A program made the translations under genes and the position numbers. Below the pieces are notes generated by a model, which was not told where the DNA came from, searched no databases, and saw nothing but the letters and a program-made list of their open reading frames with translations. From Pomphorhynchus laevis (taxonomy: Eukaryota > Acanthocephala > Palaeacanthocephala > Echinorhynchida > Pomphorhynchidae): 64,000 nucleotides of DNA. The stretch lies in contig WNNJ02000469.1 of the NCBI GenBank assembly GCA_012934845.2, forward strand, positions 1 to 64,000, written 5' to 3'. Shown here piece by piece: positions 13,301 through 28,300 of the stretch; position 1 is the stretch's first letter; each line of letters starts with the position of its first letter.

Positions 13301-16300
13301 CTACACAGTTTTGTCTAAACCAATTAAATATTAATACATTTTTATTTATTTATAAATATTATTATAAATATAAATATTTATATTTGTAGCAATATTGTAA
13401 TAAAATCAATACAAAAGAAACATTTTAAGGGAGATCAATAAAGTTTCTTTATTAATCGCAATCTTGCATGCTCTCCTCGATACATGCTGCGTTGCCTCGT
13501 TGAACTGCCACACTTAGTCTTTGAAATAGAAACGACGCCGATCGACGTTTGTCGGTACTCCCATTTAATCGCCTGTCAAGTTCATCCAAAAATTTAGTGG
13601 TGTACGGGCCGATCGCACCTAAGGACTCTATTGCCACTGGTTCGAAAACATTTGTCCATTCGTCGAGACATGCATGTTTCCTTCGTTTTTTAACTTCAGC
13701 TGAGACTGCTGCAGTGCCTGCGCTGTGTGACCATGTGTTGGTAACTCTTGGTCAAGGTGTTCACACACGTGGCATCCCAGACTAGCTACTCGCCTCCAGA
13801 CCAGGAAACCAACGTGCACTCGTCGGGATGGTTTTCATTATTTTAACAAATACCGCTCGGTTCCAACCGACTTGAGAAACCGGCTGTCACTATAGCCATG
13901 CAAATAATTCCGTTCACCTCGCTGTGACGGCTATGACGAGATATGTTTATATATCTCGTCATATTAATATATCGTCAGGTTAATATTTATATTAATTAAT
14001 ATTAAATATAGTATTAATCATGAAAAACATTGATTCGGCTAGCGGATCACACACAGTGTAAGTTTTTAATGGACCGTTAGAATGTGATCCCCTATCAAAA
14101 GTAATATACAGAAATGTATATCTACATCACTGGAGCAGCCAGCTAGTGTATGTAACGTTGATTCGCGATACAGACGTTTTAAGTTCAAATCCGATCAGAA
14201 GCAGTGTACGGAGTAAGCAGATAAGTGTCGAAAAGTGAATTGTAGGGATGGGTCAGCGGCTGATGAGACCCATCCAGACTGATTAGTAGCGTCCTGCTGT
14301 ATCAATAATTTGAGCTATACCTGTGAGGGTAAGCTCGTGCCACAATCAAAAGAATTTCAGCTCACATCTGCAATCAAGTTAAACATCCTGATTGCGTATA
14401 TTTCCTGATATAAAAAATATATCCTGATATATTTTTTAATATCCTGATATATTTTTTAATATCCTGATTTTTGGACAAAATCAGTTTATCGAAATTAAAA
14501 AATTTCAATATAGAAGAATGATTGCGTGAATAAACATTAATGAGCTTATTAGTGAGTATATCAATATTATGATCGTTGTTATTAACAGGATCAAGAACTT
14601 TTGATAACAGATCAAAGGAAAATGATGTTTTATCATTTATTATGTTTTTTTAGTCTTGATTTATAAATTTAATTTTTTCTTAAAAATATTTTTCTAAAAA
14701 TTGAAAAAATATAAATTCAATGCTCTTGATCACAAATGCTAATTGATTTTGGTTCATGAATAAAAATTCACTTTTACAATTTTGTCGTTTTCATTTTTAA
14801 CAGCAATGATGAAGTCTTGTTTAAAAATGAATATATGCTCCTTAGGTTTGAGGATATCCAGATCTACAGAATTTTAATGAATGCCGTTCTGCCAAGCACA
14901 TACCGTTTTGTTTATCACTGAAGTTTGTGTACGATTATTGTTTATAACGATTTCTTAAAAACAATAAAACAGTTTCTTAATTATTTCATTAATTAAAATA
15001 TCAAAATTTTATTTATTTAATAGATTAATATATTTTGTTGTGCCTCAAAACTTGTTCTAGTTTTAATTTAGTATCATATCTTTGACTTTATTATTATTTT
15101 CCGAAGATTGCATCTGGAAGATTTGGGGTTGATCTTAAATACATAGTAAATGCGAAAGAGCTTCAAATCAAGATAGGTCAAGGATCAAAGCCTGGTGAAG
15201 GCGGAGAGCTACCTTGGTATAAAATGGATAAAGTTGTTGCTGAAACTCGACGATCAATGCCGTTAACTGGCGATCGAAGTCCTGCTCCACATCACGACGT
15301 TTACAGCGTTGAAGATCTATCTCAGGTTTCGTACTTTAATATTTAATAATTACCATCAGAAAGCTACATTGGTTCAATAAACTAATGTTGCTATCTTATG
15401 TTACCGTGAAAAGATTTTTTTAGTTTACTGTTATTATCATAAAATTATAAAATCGTAAATCTTATGACCTTTAAAATTAGTCTTGACTTACAGATATACT
15501 TAAAAAGAATTGTTTTTAATTCCATACAGGTATAAAATTAAGCAATTTATCGACTGTTCATGTTTATCCTAAGTGCATCTTGTTTTTAGATCGATAAATT
15601 AAATCGACAAGCAACATCGTTACTAAGCGATGTTTAACATATTATGATCTTATTCTGAATAATATTTAATTAGCGGAGAGAGTGAAATTATTATATTTAC
15701 TAAAAGTCAAATTTTTGATATCTAATTGCTATCATCCTCAGGACCAAATTATAAAAAATGTACAACGAAATTAAAATATATAGTTTACAACGCAGCAAAT
15801 TAAAGCGTTAAAAATCCTATCCAGAATCTTACCACAACGCAGTAGATCAAACAACTAGATGTGCATCTAGTTGAAAATTCACTATGTACAAAATGAAACA
15901 AATAAGATCAATTAAGATCACAATAAAATTTGAATTAAAATAAAGAAAAATAAATCAACATAAAACATAGAATATTTAAACAAAACTTATCAATTGCATT
16001 ACATAAAATAATAAATTTAACAAACAAAACATTTAATTATAATTATAAACCGGATATTGATCTTATAACTAAGATATATAAGACAAACAGGGCAAGGTTC
16101 GGCTAAATGTATTAACCAACATAAATATTCTGTTAAAAAAGGAACAGCATTCGGCGCTGTTAGAGACTAGTCCTTAAATAATAATCATAGAATATCTTTT
16201 GAGAATAGTGTAATAATTTCCTTGAAAAACGATATGTTAGAACGAATAATACAGGAAGCATATTTTATGATTAAAAATAAAAATATATTAAGCATAATAA

Positions 16301-19300
16301 TAAACCGGATATTGATCTTATGACTAATATTTTTTAATTTGTTTGTTAAATTTATTATTTTATTTGAGGCAATTGTTTTTTATTTAATTTTTTTTATTAT
16401 AAAAATAAAAATATATTATTGCGTAATAATAAACGTTATAATGTTGAAATATAATTTTGTTCTGAGGATGATGGCAGTTAGCTATCGAAAATTTTGCTTT
16501 TAATAAAAATAATAATTCCACTCTTTCCGCCCATAAATGTAGCTAATAACAAATTTATCTCCACTAATTAAATATAATTTAAAATGAGGGAACATTGAAT
16601 TTATAATATTCTTTTTAATTTTCAATATTCTTGATATAAATACAACATCAGTTAATATAAATTGATATAAATTAGTATAATTTATAACTTAATAGACTTA
16701 TAATAGACTCAGACTATGTTTTATTAATTTGACAATTTAATTAGTTGAATCAGCAATTCAATTAATTAGAAAATTATAACATAATTATTTGCAATAAAAT
16801 CAAAATATAAAATTGTTTATGAGAGTCAAGAGGATTCCATGGGAAGTAGTTTATCATCAGTTTGGAAGCCGCGAAAGAATCGAAAAAAAAACGGTAACTA
16901 GTACCTGATAAGTCAAAATGATGACGAAATGCTAAAACGATTAGTAGAAATCGAAAACATTTCTACTATTTTTAGTAGAATATTTGTCTACTAAAAATAT
17001 TTAATTGGCATAACTGTTAGAAAAACATGTGCATTAAAGAATAATTAAATTTCAATATATTTCTTTAAATGATAAATTGTCAATATGCAAATCAACAAAA
17101 GATCAATTTGATATATTTTTTGAATTAGTATTAACAACGAATCAAATGTATTTTTTATTTAATTTAAACATATCAACCGCTGCTATATATCATATGTTTA
17201 TACTCTTTTTCACGTTTTGGTTTAACTGGTAAGTGATAAATTATTAGCCAAAATGTAGACACTTATCATTATATTTATAATGTTTTAAAATATTTAATTA
17301 TTATATATTTAAATATTTATATTATATATAAAACTATTTGCCAATTGAAAGATATCACAACGTTTATTAAATCTAATTTATCACGGCGGCTATTCTCTAA
17401 CTTAAGCTAAAAATATTGCTAAAAATATCCGTCATTTATTGTTCAATTTGTATTTTATAAAAAATGGTTTAACGCTTCGTCGTTTTGAGTTTTATGAAAT
17501 AACAGAATCATGTAATTAACTCTAAAATATTTTTCTGAATTAAACGATTTCAAGATTTAAAAAGATTTATTATTCCACTATATTTAGAATAAACAAAATA
17601 ATATTTTAAATAAAATATTAATATAATATATTATATATTAAATAATAATAATTTAATATAATTTTAATTAGTAACATTATATTATTTATCATCCGCACGG
17701 CGCAGCATATCGCGTCGTGAACTAATTGCTGCTTCGTGAACTAACTATATATTTTGATTTCGTTTAGTATTTTTCTAATAATTTTGTACTGCGGATGTTT
17801 TACAGTTAGCCATCGAAAATTTGACTTTTAATAAAAATAATAACTTTACTCTCTCCGCTAATTAAATATAATTTAAAAATTAGTATGATATAAATTAGTA
17901 TAATATATGATAAATTATTATATAATTATACATCATAATTCCTTTCAATTAATGATTTTAACAAAACTAAAATGTCATGCTCTTAATATCAAGTAATTGT
18001 TAAAATTAAAATTAAATTTCCAACTAAACATCAAATATTTTACAACCATTTGTAATGTGTAAATTTAATAAAATTCTTTTAGTTAGTGTATGACCTTCGC
18101 AGCGCAAATCCGACTTGCATAATAAGTTTAAAACTTGTTTCATCCGTTGGCGTTGGAGTTGTAGCAACCGGTGCAGTTAAGGTACTAATTCTTCTTATAG
18201 TATAATAAAATATTAAAACTTAAATGTATAAGCAGTCGCAACTTTTGTCTAATGTTAACTTAAGACGGGCGTTAAGCACGTAACCATTTCTGGACACGGA
18301 GGTGGCACCGGTGGTAGTAATCGCACTGGAATCAAAAATGCAGGAATGCCATGGGAACTTGGTATAGCGGAAAGTCATCAAGTTCTTGTGCTTAATAATA
18401 TCAGGAAGAAGGTCACACTTGAGGTTGATGGTCAACTGCAAAACGGTATTTATGTATTTTATAACTTTTATACCGCGCAATCGTGAAATTTATTTGTAAA
18501 ATTTGTGTTGATTATAAATGCTAATTTTAACTCTGTTTTATATGGAACACTCGTTCAGATTATATATATTCGTTCATATACTCCATTAGATTATCGCTTT
18601 TAGCTATTTGTGATTTAAGTCGGCTAAATTAATTGCTCTTTAAATTCACATTAAGCGAATATGCACCAAACCTAATGATAAAACCGTTAGTTTAAAAAAT
18701 TTATGAAATATAATTATATTCTTTATTTTCATATTATCACATTAAATGTTTAAAAATTTTAAATTAAATTTTTTTAATTACAACAAATATATCCCTTTGG
18801 TTTTTTTTATTAAGATAAAAAAATAAACCAAATGTTATCATATTATAAAGATTATACAGTGGAATCAATTTAAAATTACAGTAATTGCTTCGAATACCAT
18901 AATTTAAATGCTGGTCATTAAATCTGTTGATTTGATAATCTTACAGGATTATATATAAATATATAGATAAGAAATGTATTGTACTTTTATAAATGTATTT
19001 ATATTGTTTCATTAATAGAAAGTAAAATATATTATTATATATTATACTTTCTATTAATGAAACAATATAAATACTTTTATAAAAGTATTTATAAAAATAC
19101 TTATATAAAATAATTTACTATTAAAAATTTCTAATGTTGATCGATTTTCTAATTGGAATTAAATTAAATTGAACACTAATCTATTCTTATATTTCGCTAA
19201 ATACTGTAGCATAATCACAACACATAAAATTTGCTAATTAATTTGCTCATTATCAAGATAAGCAAATTAAATTATTTTATTTTAACTGATCTTTATCAAT

Positions 19301-22300
19301 TTGCTTAAATTTTGAATTTTGGAGAAGGACCATCACACACATGTATGTCTATATTTCGCTAGAACCGAGCGTTGATCGGATCGTTTACCTGACAATGAAT
19401 TTATAAAATAATGGAATAATTTAAACGTTCTATTCATTTCATAAATACACCAAAGACTAAATCCTTCGTAAAGTAGATAGACTAACATATGTAAACAATA
19501 ATATTCTATTTTGCAATCACTATAGTTATTTAGGTGTCACCGTCACTTCTCGTCGATGTTTTGGGAAGCATATAGAGGATAAATTCATGCCTTCTACGTT
19601 TATGTCCACTTTACTAAAAAAGTTGTATTTTGGTTAGAATATTTTAACACAATGCTACTCCCTTCACTAACACACGCTTTGAATGTATATTGGACAGATC
19701 TCACATGCAAATTTTGAAAAGATAGACTTAAGTGAATTATTATCAAGTCTATTTGCCGAGTATCTTACAAGGTACACATTTTCACTTTATCTTATCCTAC
19801 AGCTGAGTGGGCATTATGTGAATATCGGCTAGATAGAATGAATCTTCCTATGGCGCATACTTTGAGCAGGCATCTAGATAAATGACACCTTAAATTATCA
19901 AATGTTGACCAATAGCTTGATTAAACTCCGACTAGGTTTCATTCATCTTGACGCAACAGTAAGTCAACTAAAGGCCCTTTTATCCTGCGACCATCTATTG
20001 ATGGATACAATGATCGTTTATGTAGATGCAAAATTCCTTTTCGTGAAAAATCTAGCTCGTGAACTTGCAAGCTTTGCGGTCATTCTTGTAGATCAAATTT
20101 GCACGTGTTCAAATGTTCAATAGCTACGAATTATGAACTGAATCATATCGACAATATTTTACCTTTCATTTAAAATATTGTACACTTTTGATTCTGTATG
20201 TTTTGCCCCAGCGCCGGGAAGCGGCAGAGGTATAATAATACTTCTCGGATATTTATTATTAATTATTTTTTATTATTATTTAAATTAATTATTACTCAAA
20301 TTAATTCCTATTTTTGTATATTTTATTTTTGTAAATTCTATTTTTGTATATTTTATAATAATAAAATAATTTTAATTTTAAATATGCAAGCTAATAAAGC
20401 ATTAACGATTTGGAATTACCGATTACAATTAATGTAATTTGAATTTCGTTGTCGAACCGAGCGTTAATCGGATCGTTCACGTGACAATGAATTTATAAAT
20501 ATAATCGAATAATTGAAATATTTTATAAGTTGATAATAATTGGCTATTGTATTTAAACAATTAATCGCAATATTCTATTATTGCATCATTTAGATTACTG
20601 TCTAATTGATAATTAATTATAAATTACTTAATTAATTATTAGTTAATTAATGTTATTTACTGAAATTACCTTAAATTCCTTCAAATAATTTCAATTATAA
20701 TGATTTCAAAATATGATTATTTTAAATGGTCTTATTCGATTTGTTTTAATTTTGAATCTCGGAGAAGGATCAACAAACACTTATTTTTGTATTTTGCTAG
20801 CTACTGCTGGCATCATCAGAAAGAAAACATACAATTTGTTCATCATACAATTTGACAAAACATTCAGTTTGTTTAATTGATTAACAAATTATACGATTTG
20901 TTAATTTTTTACCGTTAATTTGTGTACCTTTAATTTTTTATACATCCGGAAGATTGTACCGGGAGCTTTTAAGCTACTCAAGAACATTGTCTCGGTATTC
21001 TGTAGGTCAAAATTAGAACAATATAGTGATGTATTGGTACACTTGAAATAAAACGTAAGATTAGTTTCACAATTGCACGGGCTTCTTCATCATGTCTACG
21101 AATACCTCGCTATAGTAAAAAAACATATAATCTTACCTGACAATGCAACTCATTTATAGGCTCATTTGCGGCAACCAAATTTTGTTAAATTAACTTTATA
21201 AAAAAAGTGATTGCACGTTTTTCTGATCAGCAGCAGCTAGCAAAATATAAAAAATAAAGAAGTGTTTGTTGATCTACTGTAGCAGCATCAAACAATTTAC
21301 AGTTTGTTCATCAATTTGCTCAATGATGAACAAATTGTACAATTTGTTTATGATGATGTAAGCAGCTAGCGAAATATAAAAATAAATTTATGATCTTGTG
21401 ACAATTATTCTTGCAGTATTCTTATAGCGCTATGTAAACTTAAAACAGAAGTAAAAAATTGCAATCCTAATTTTGAGAGAAAATATAAAAATTCAATCAT
21501 CAAATCGTTGTGTCTGTGTTTTAACTAGAAATCTGGATTGATTATATGAAATTACGTTCCGCCATCCATTTATCCTCAATAAATTTGGACCTTAACAAAA
21601 GAATAATCGAAAACTAATGACTTAAGTGATTATATGATATCAATAAACCAAATATTCACGTAGAACGATTTTACTATAAAGTTATAAGTCTATGATTTTG
21701 CTATCGAGATATAAAAATTAATTAATGCTTATCGACACTGCTTTTATTTTTTATCTTTTATTTTTTATCTTTTATTTTTTATCTTTTATTTTTTATCTTT
21801 TATTTTTTATCTTTTATTTTTTATCGACATTTATAAGTTAAAGTTATAAGTCTATGATTTTGCTATCGAGATATAAAAATTAATTAATGCGTATTGACCC
21901 TGCCCCTGAATTCCAAAGGATAAAATAAAAAGTAAAACTTAAATTTATTCTTTTATTATACAAAAGTAAATTTTATATAATAAAATATTTTTAAATAAAA
22001 AAATTCTATGTTAAGTAATTATATAATAGTTGTGCTGTAATTAGAAATTTTATATAAATTAATTATATTGGTTATATAAAAAGTATGAATAATCTAATGA
22101 CGAATACGTAGTAATCTAATAATGAATACGTAATACTTTTGCCATGAAAATAAAAATTTTAAATTATTCCGAAATATCTGCTAAGATTTTAATTTTTATC
22201 AGCAAATTAAATATGTGCTCATATTTTAAACAATTCAATTCTTAGTATTCTTAAGGATACGATATTGTAAAGGCTGCCTTATTGGGTGCAGATTCCTTCT

Positions 22301-25300
22301 CTTTTGGAACTTGCGTGATGATAGCGTTGGGATGTACAATGTGTAAAAAGTGCCATCTCAATACTTGTCACGTGGGAATCGCTACTCAGGTGAAAGATAC
22401 ATTTACGGTAATTTGATTTTATCAACAATTAATTATAGGACAAACAACTGCGAAAACGATTTCAAGGAAAAGAGCAGTCAATTGTGAATTACTTTAACTT
22501 TATTGCCGATGAAGTTAGTCAATTGTTTAATTGATACTTTCGCTTTTGAAGGATTTATTTTTTTACAATAAAGGTTAGACACATTATGGCCGCGTTGGGC
22601 ATTCGTTTCTTCCACGAACTAAATGGCCGCACCGATCTCTTGGTTAAGAGAAACGATTTAAACTACAAAGCTCAAACGTTAGATTTCTCATTAATGCTAA
22701 CACCAAATCTTGAAATTGAAAAATCATCCATACAGCAGCACTTTGTAACCTTTGATGAAGCCAGTAAATTGGTGCGTTATATGTTTTTTACATGCCTAAT
22801 TATTTGGTTCAACACTTTTTTTTATTAAATTTTATTCATAAATGTTTAAGAGGCTGTACATTTTTAATAATTTTTACTCAAATAACATGTAATATTAGTA
22901 TGTCAATACTTTTAATAGTTTATATTTTAACTTTATATTTAATTTTAATTAAAAATAAAGTGGTATTTTATATTTTAATGAAATATAAATATTGAATATA
23001 AAATAGATGACTATTTTATTTGTAATATTTAATTTGTATTAAGTAAAAAATTAACTCGTTTTTGGTAAATTCAAAATAGTTTAATTTGTCATTCTGGGAA
23101 GTAATTTGATAAGTATATACTTTTATTTCATTGTTAGTCATACAGCCACAGTATTTCAATTGGCACTACAAATTCCATGCTAAGGGGGCTTGTTTTATTG
23201 CATGATTTAAAAGTTTTTAAATCCCCAGATACATTCAAAATGTTTATACAATGTTTTTTTTATTAACAATTATAATTTGGTTTTGAATTTGTGATTTTTA
23301 AACTACTTCGACAAATCCCATTTTATTTAAAAATCTATTGGGATTAAAAAGTTTCAAATTGTTTGTTAATTAAAAATACAATTTTTCAATTTAGGAATTT
23401 CAATATGTCAGCCGTCTAAGTGAATTTATAGTTTCAAATAAATGGAGACAACACAAAAGTCTTATGCTTGAATCTAAAATCGGGAACATTGATCGAACCT
23501 TTGGTACAACACTGAGCGGCCATGTGTGCAGGTAAAATTAGTTGTATTCTTGCCGTTGTATTAAGATATAGACAATTTTAGACAATTATGAATTTTCATT
23601 TAATTTATTTTACTTTTTTATAAAATAAATTTTATTTTAATTAAAATTTTATTATTATTAAAATATTTATATAATTAAAACATTATATATTTTTAATTTT
23701 TAAATTAATATGTTATATAAAATATATTATTTGTATTAGAATTTGAAGATATTTTAATTATTCATCCAAAGAGATAATGCTTGCTAACTCTTTACTGATT
23801 TTTTACTAAAGGTAATCAATATTTATCATATAACAAACAATTAGACTACACGTTGCTTGACTAATGTATTAATTGTTTAATATATAGCAAATGAATTATT
23901 AATTTTTTTTATTATTTTCTATGTTTAATTTCCTTAAATATTTTATCAAAAGCTAATCTCGAAAGTTGATAGATTTTTGTTGATGCTTAAACTGTTAAAT
24001 ATATATAGATTAATTGAAAACCTTGAAGAATTTCCTGATAATTCGATAATTATTCGTTTATACGGAACTGCAGGTCAAAGTCTAGGTGCTTTCCTTTCAA
24101 AAGGATTAACATTATTGCTTGACGGTGATGCAAATGATTTTGTTGGCAAAGTATATAACTACAATTTTATCTTTTTAAGAAGCATTTTTTATAATTTGCG
24201 AAGGGCCTTTCTGGTGGAACAATTGTTGTCAAACCTAATTCTACAGACTTTAAATCACAAGAAAATACTATTGCCGGAAATGTTTTACTTTATGGTGCAA
24301 CTTCAGGGAAAGCATTCTTCCGTGGATTGGTTGGGGAAAGATTTTGTGTTAGAAATTCTGGTGCTATTGCTGTCTGTGAGGTAACATCTGGGCTTTAAAT
24401 ATTTTTATGATTACTGTATTACTGAATATACAGCTTGTCGACGTGTGTATGAACTCTACTAATCAGTTACACCAAATTTTGTAGACAATTAAGTCAAATT
24501 ATAATCTTAAGATTAAGTAAAATCTTGTTTACATGAGTACTCTGATACTTGACAGATCATATATTACACAATTGTGTATTTGAAATTTTCATGTGAACAA
24601 TTAAATCCAATTGGAAAACTAAAGATCAATTTTATCACCGTAAAGCTTTTATATCAAGTGCTTTATTTCTTAGTAAATTGTTTAAATCATAATCTTATCA
24701 CCTAAACTCAATTAAACCTTAGGATTACTTAAAAGCATTATATTCTTTTACTTTGTGATATTTTATAAACATAAAATTTAGATTTGTATTTTTTCTCTTA
24801 ACATTAATTTATTTTAATGGACATTTTAATGTTTAACGTTTTAAATAAAAATATTTAGTTTTTTGTTTAAAAGAAAATTTAAATAAACATTTATTGTACC
24901 ATTTATTTACTGCATCATTTTTATTTATTAAAATAAATGATGACGAATACATCGTTAAAATTAATTGCAAAATGTCATCAATTCGATTAACAAATACATT
25001 TGTTGTATTATTTATTTATTATTTACATTTATTTAATTATTTATTATTTATTATAGTAGATTATTATTTATTTGTACTAGTAGAAATATTGTCAAATGCG
25101 TTCCACCTTTCTATTATTCAACATCGTTAGTTTAGCATATTCATTACAAATTTGATTATATATCTATTTTCTATTATATTTAATGGTGGTGCACGGATGT
25201 GCTGAGTAGACAACGATCCAGGATTAATTACGAAATGCGGCATTTATAGAAAATCGTGTTGCTTGATAGACTGGACTTTGATTCACGATTTTCAGTCACC

Positions 25301-28300
25301 ATGTCACTTCTAGACGACCACTTCTACTAGAAGAGATAGATATATCCACTTGAGATACCTGGAACAACATTTTTCACTAAACTCACAAAACCTAACTTGT
25401 GTCCTACATTGAAGGTGCACTGTCTGTGCAGATAAAACCAATTTTATTTTAGTCGATATCATGTGTTTTTAAGAAATCATTTAACAATCTGAAAGCGTCA
25501 GTTGCTTTGGCAGTTAATTCCAACTTTGTGCAAAATAAAAGCTCATCACGAAATGACGCATCTTCTACATGGCGAACGAAGACAACCAAATGAGTCATAT
25601 TTGTGTCATCCGTTGATTGGTCCGGCTGTAAACTAATTCGTACTGGGATGCTTTTGATTCTATATACAATTTGTGTAAGGACGTCTTCGCTCACCTCAAC
25701 TATTCTTGATTTCATGACATCGTTTGATAACGGAATATATTTGGGCTTTTTCAATGATTCTTCTTCTTAGACCAGTTGTGCCATTTTTAGTGCAGCAGGT
25801 TTAATTAGCTTTCCCCCACTACAATATGAGGCTTTTAAATAATTGATACTGATCTATTATTGATAAATAATTATCGGAGCTGGATCAAAGAAAAGAGGAA
25901 ATTATTTTTGATATTTCGCTAACTTCGGTTAGCATCTTCAGAAAATTAATTCAGAATTTTCTGAAAATGCTAACCGAAGTTAGCGAAATATCAAAAATAA
26001 TTTCCTCTTTTCTTTGATCCAGCTCCGATAATTATTTATCAATATTAGGCATTTATCTTGCAATTATGTAAGCAACTTCATAAGAAACTTCCAACATTGG
26101 TTTTTTGTGTTTTACAAATTGAAATCCGAAGGGTTCCCTTTTGGTCGAATCGTGCCCTCTTTTGTTTCATATCCTCTTCTGTTCCATCTTCACCATGTAC
26201 ATTATTGAAGTGGGTCAGTAACTTGAATAGTCGCAAACTTTCATAGGCAAGAACCGAATTACAAGTCATGCATTGCGCTTTGATTATGTCTTTCTCAACA
26301 AACTCTGTGAAACCGTACTTAATAAATACGTCTTTCCAGCCTCTCTTACTCTTGACGTCATGATGATATGAGCAATCTGAAGTTATCAATATGGAGAAAA
26401 AATCTATCATTTCATCTGAATGTTCTACCGAGTAGAATGTTTGTGACTCACAAAACTCTTTCCGTAATCCACCTGGTGAGTCATTACCCATATGTTAAGA
26501 AAACCTGATATATAGTTAATCTCAATCATTTACTATCTTTCAAACGAAATAGTCTTCAGATTTTTCTGCGCAATACAATTCGATACTTGTTACAAAAAGA
26601 GCTTAACCAAGTTTGTAATGGAGTTAAAGTTTAGGCAATGTTTCAAGGTGTTTCAAGTCATCTTTAGAAATACAACAAAATATCGATATCCGGTGATACA
26701 AATGACTTGCAGCGATCTATTTGAGATAAACGATACGAACGAATGTTCTTTAAAGTCGTTGTCTTTAAGAACACCGTTTCAAATTATCACTCTTTGACCG
26801 CTTTTTTCTTATACAATAATGATAGGTAAATATTTTGAGCGGGTACAAGACGTAAAACAAGGATGCTTTGCACACAGGTCATTCTCATCACAAAGCGGAA
26901 TTGGCACACGAATGTAATTCTATCAGAGTTAATAATTAACTATGGATCAATCGTTAATTATTTAATTATCTATTGATTTCTTACTTGAGATATAACACAT
27001 ATATCATTAGACACGTTCTATTTAATCTTTGATATACTTGGTTAATATTAAACCTAGGGATGTGGTGATCATGGATGTGAATATATGACCGCTGGCACAG
27101 CGATAATTCTTGGGTCAATTGGACGTAATTTTGCAGCTGGTTTAGCGGGAGGAGTAGCTTATGTCTACGATAAGTACGTATTTTATTTAATGTCTAATGT
27201 TTTTCTTATTAATTGTGATAAAATACAATTTAAAATTAAATAACGAATTATTGGAGCTGGATCAAAGAAAAGAGGATTCTTTATTGATATTTGGCTAACT
27301 TCTGTTACCATCTTCAGAATATTACTAATTTTCATGAAATATGTAATTTTCTGAGATGCCAACCGAAGTTTGCAGAATATCAATAAAAATCATTTTTCTT
27401 TGATCCAGCTCCATCAATTCTTTATCATTATCATGTTATAATGAATCATTATCAACTATTTTAAAAAAATTTAAATTCTTTTCTGATAAAGTTTTTGAAG
27501 TAATCGTTACATTTTATGTAACGCTTATTAAATTTTATAAATTTTAATGTAACGATTATTAGATTATTAAATTGTAAGATTTCATGCATCTAAGGCATAA
27601 TCATAAACTAAAAGTTTAAAATTAAATGTCTTGCTTATAACAAAATTGCGATTTTAATTTTGCCTTTTTAATGCGTTCTCATATTGTTTTATATTATTGC
27701 TAGCCCAAGAATAAAAAGCCTTCATTAGTGACTGCGCGATTCATAAATATCACATTTACAATTTAGGTAGATGCTGATAATGCCTAAAGACATTTCTTCG
27801 CTTATAGGCTAAACAATTGATCAACTATCAAATTATGCACATTAGAAAATAGTTATATGATATTATCTTCCGATGAATTGCACGAGGTCTAAATAGTTAC
27901 GACGCACTTTGGTGGAATAATTAGAATGCTTAACTGAAGCTACCTATTTTAAACGCGATATTACTGCTGTTTCTTCACCATGCGTCCAAACCCGATGGCA
28001 CATATAAAAATACAACTTTTCAAATTAGCGCACGATATATTATCATTTCGCAAATATGTTATAATACAATAAACTTAAAAATCAAAATTTATCGTAAGTC
28101 AGTGACAATGACCATTACATTTATTTTTCATTGGCAGTAAGATGTAATTTTGATTACATTTAACATTGATCAATACAGATATACTAACCATAATAATTGA
28201 ATCTATCGTACTATATATAACTTAACTAAATCTATCGTACTATACAAATTTAAAAATAAAATGTCATAAGTTTAATTGAATTTTTATAATCCGGTATCTC

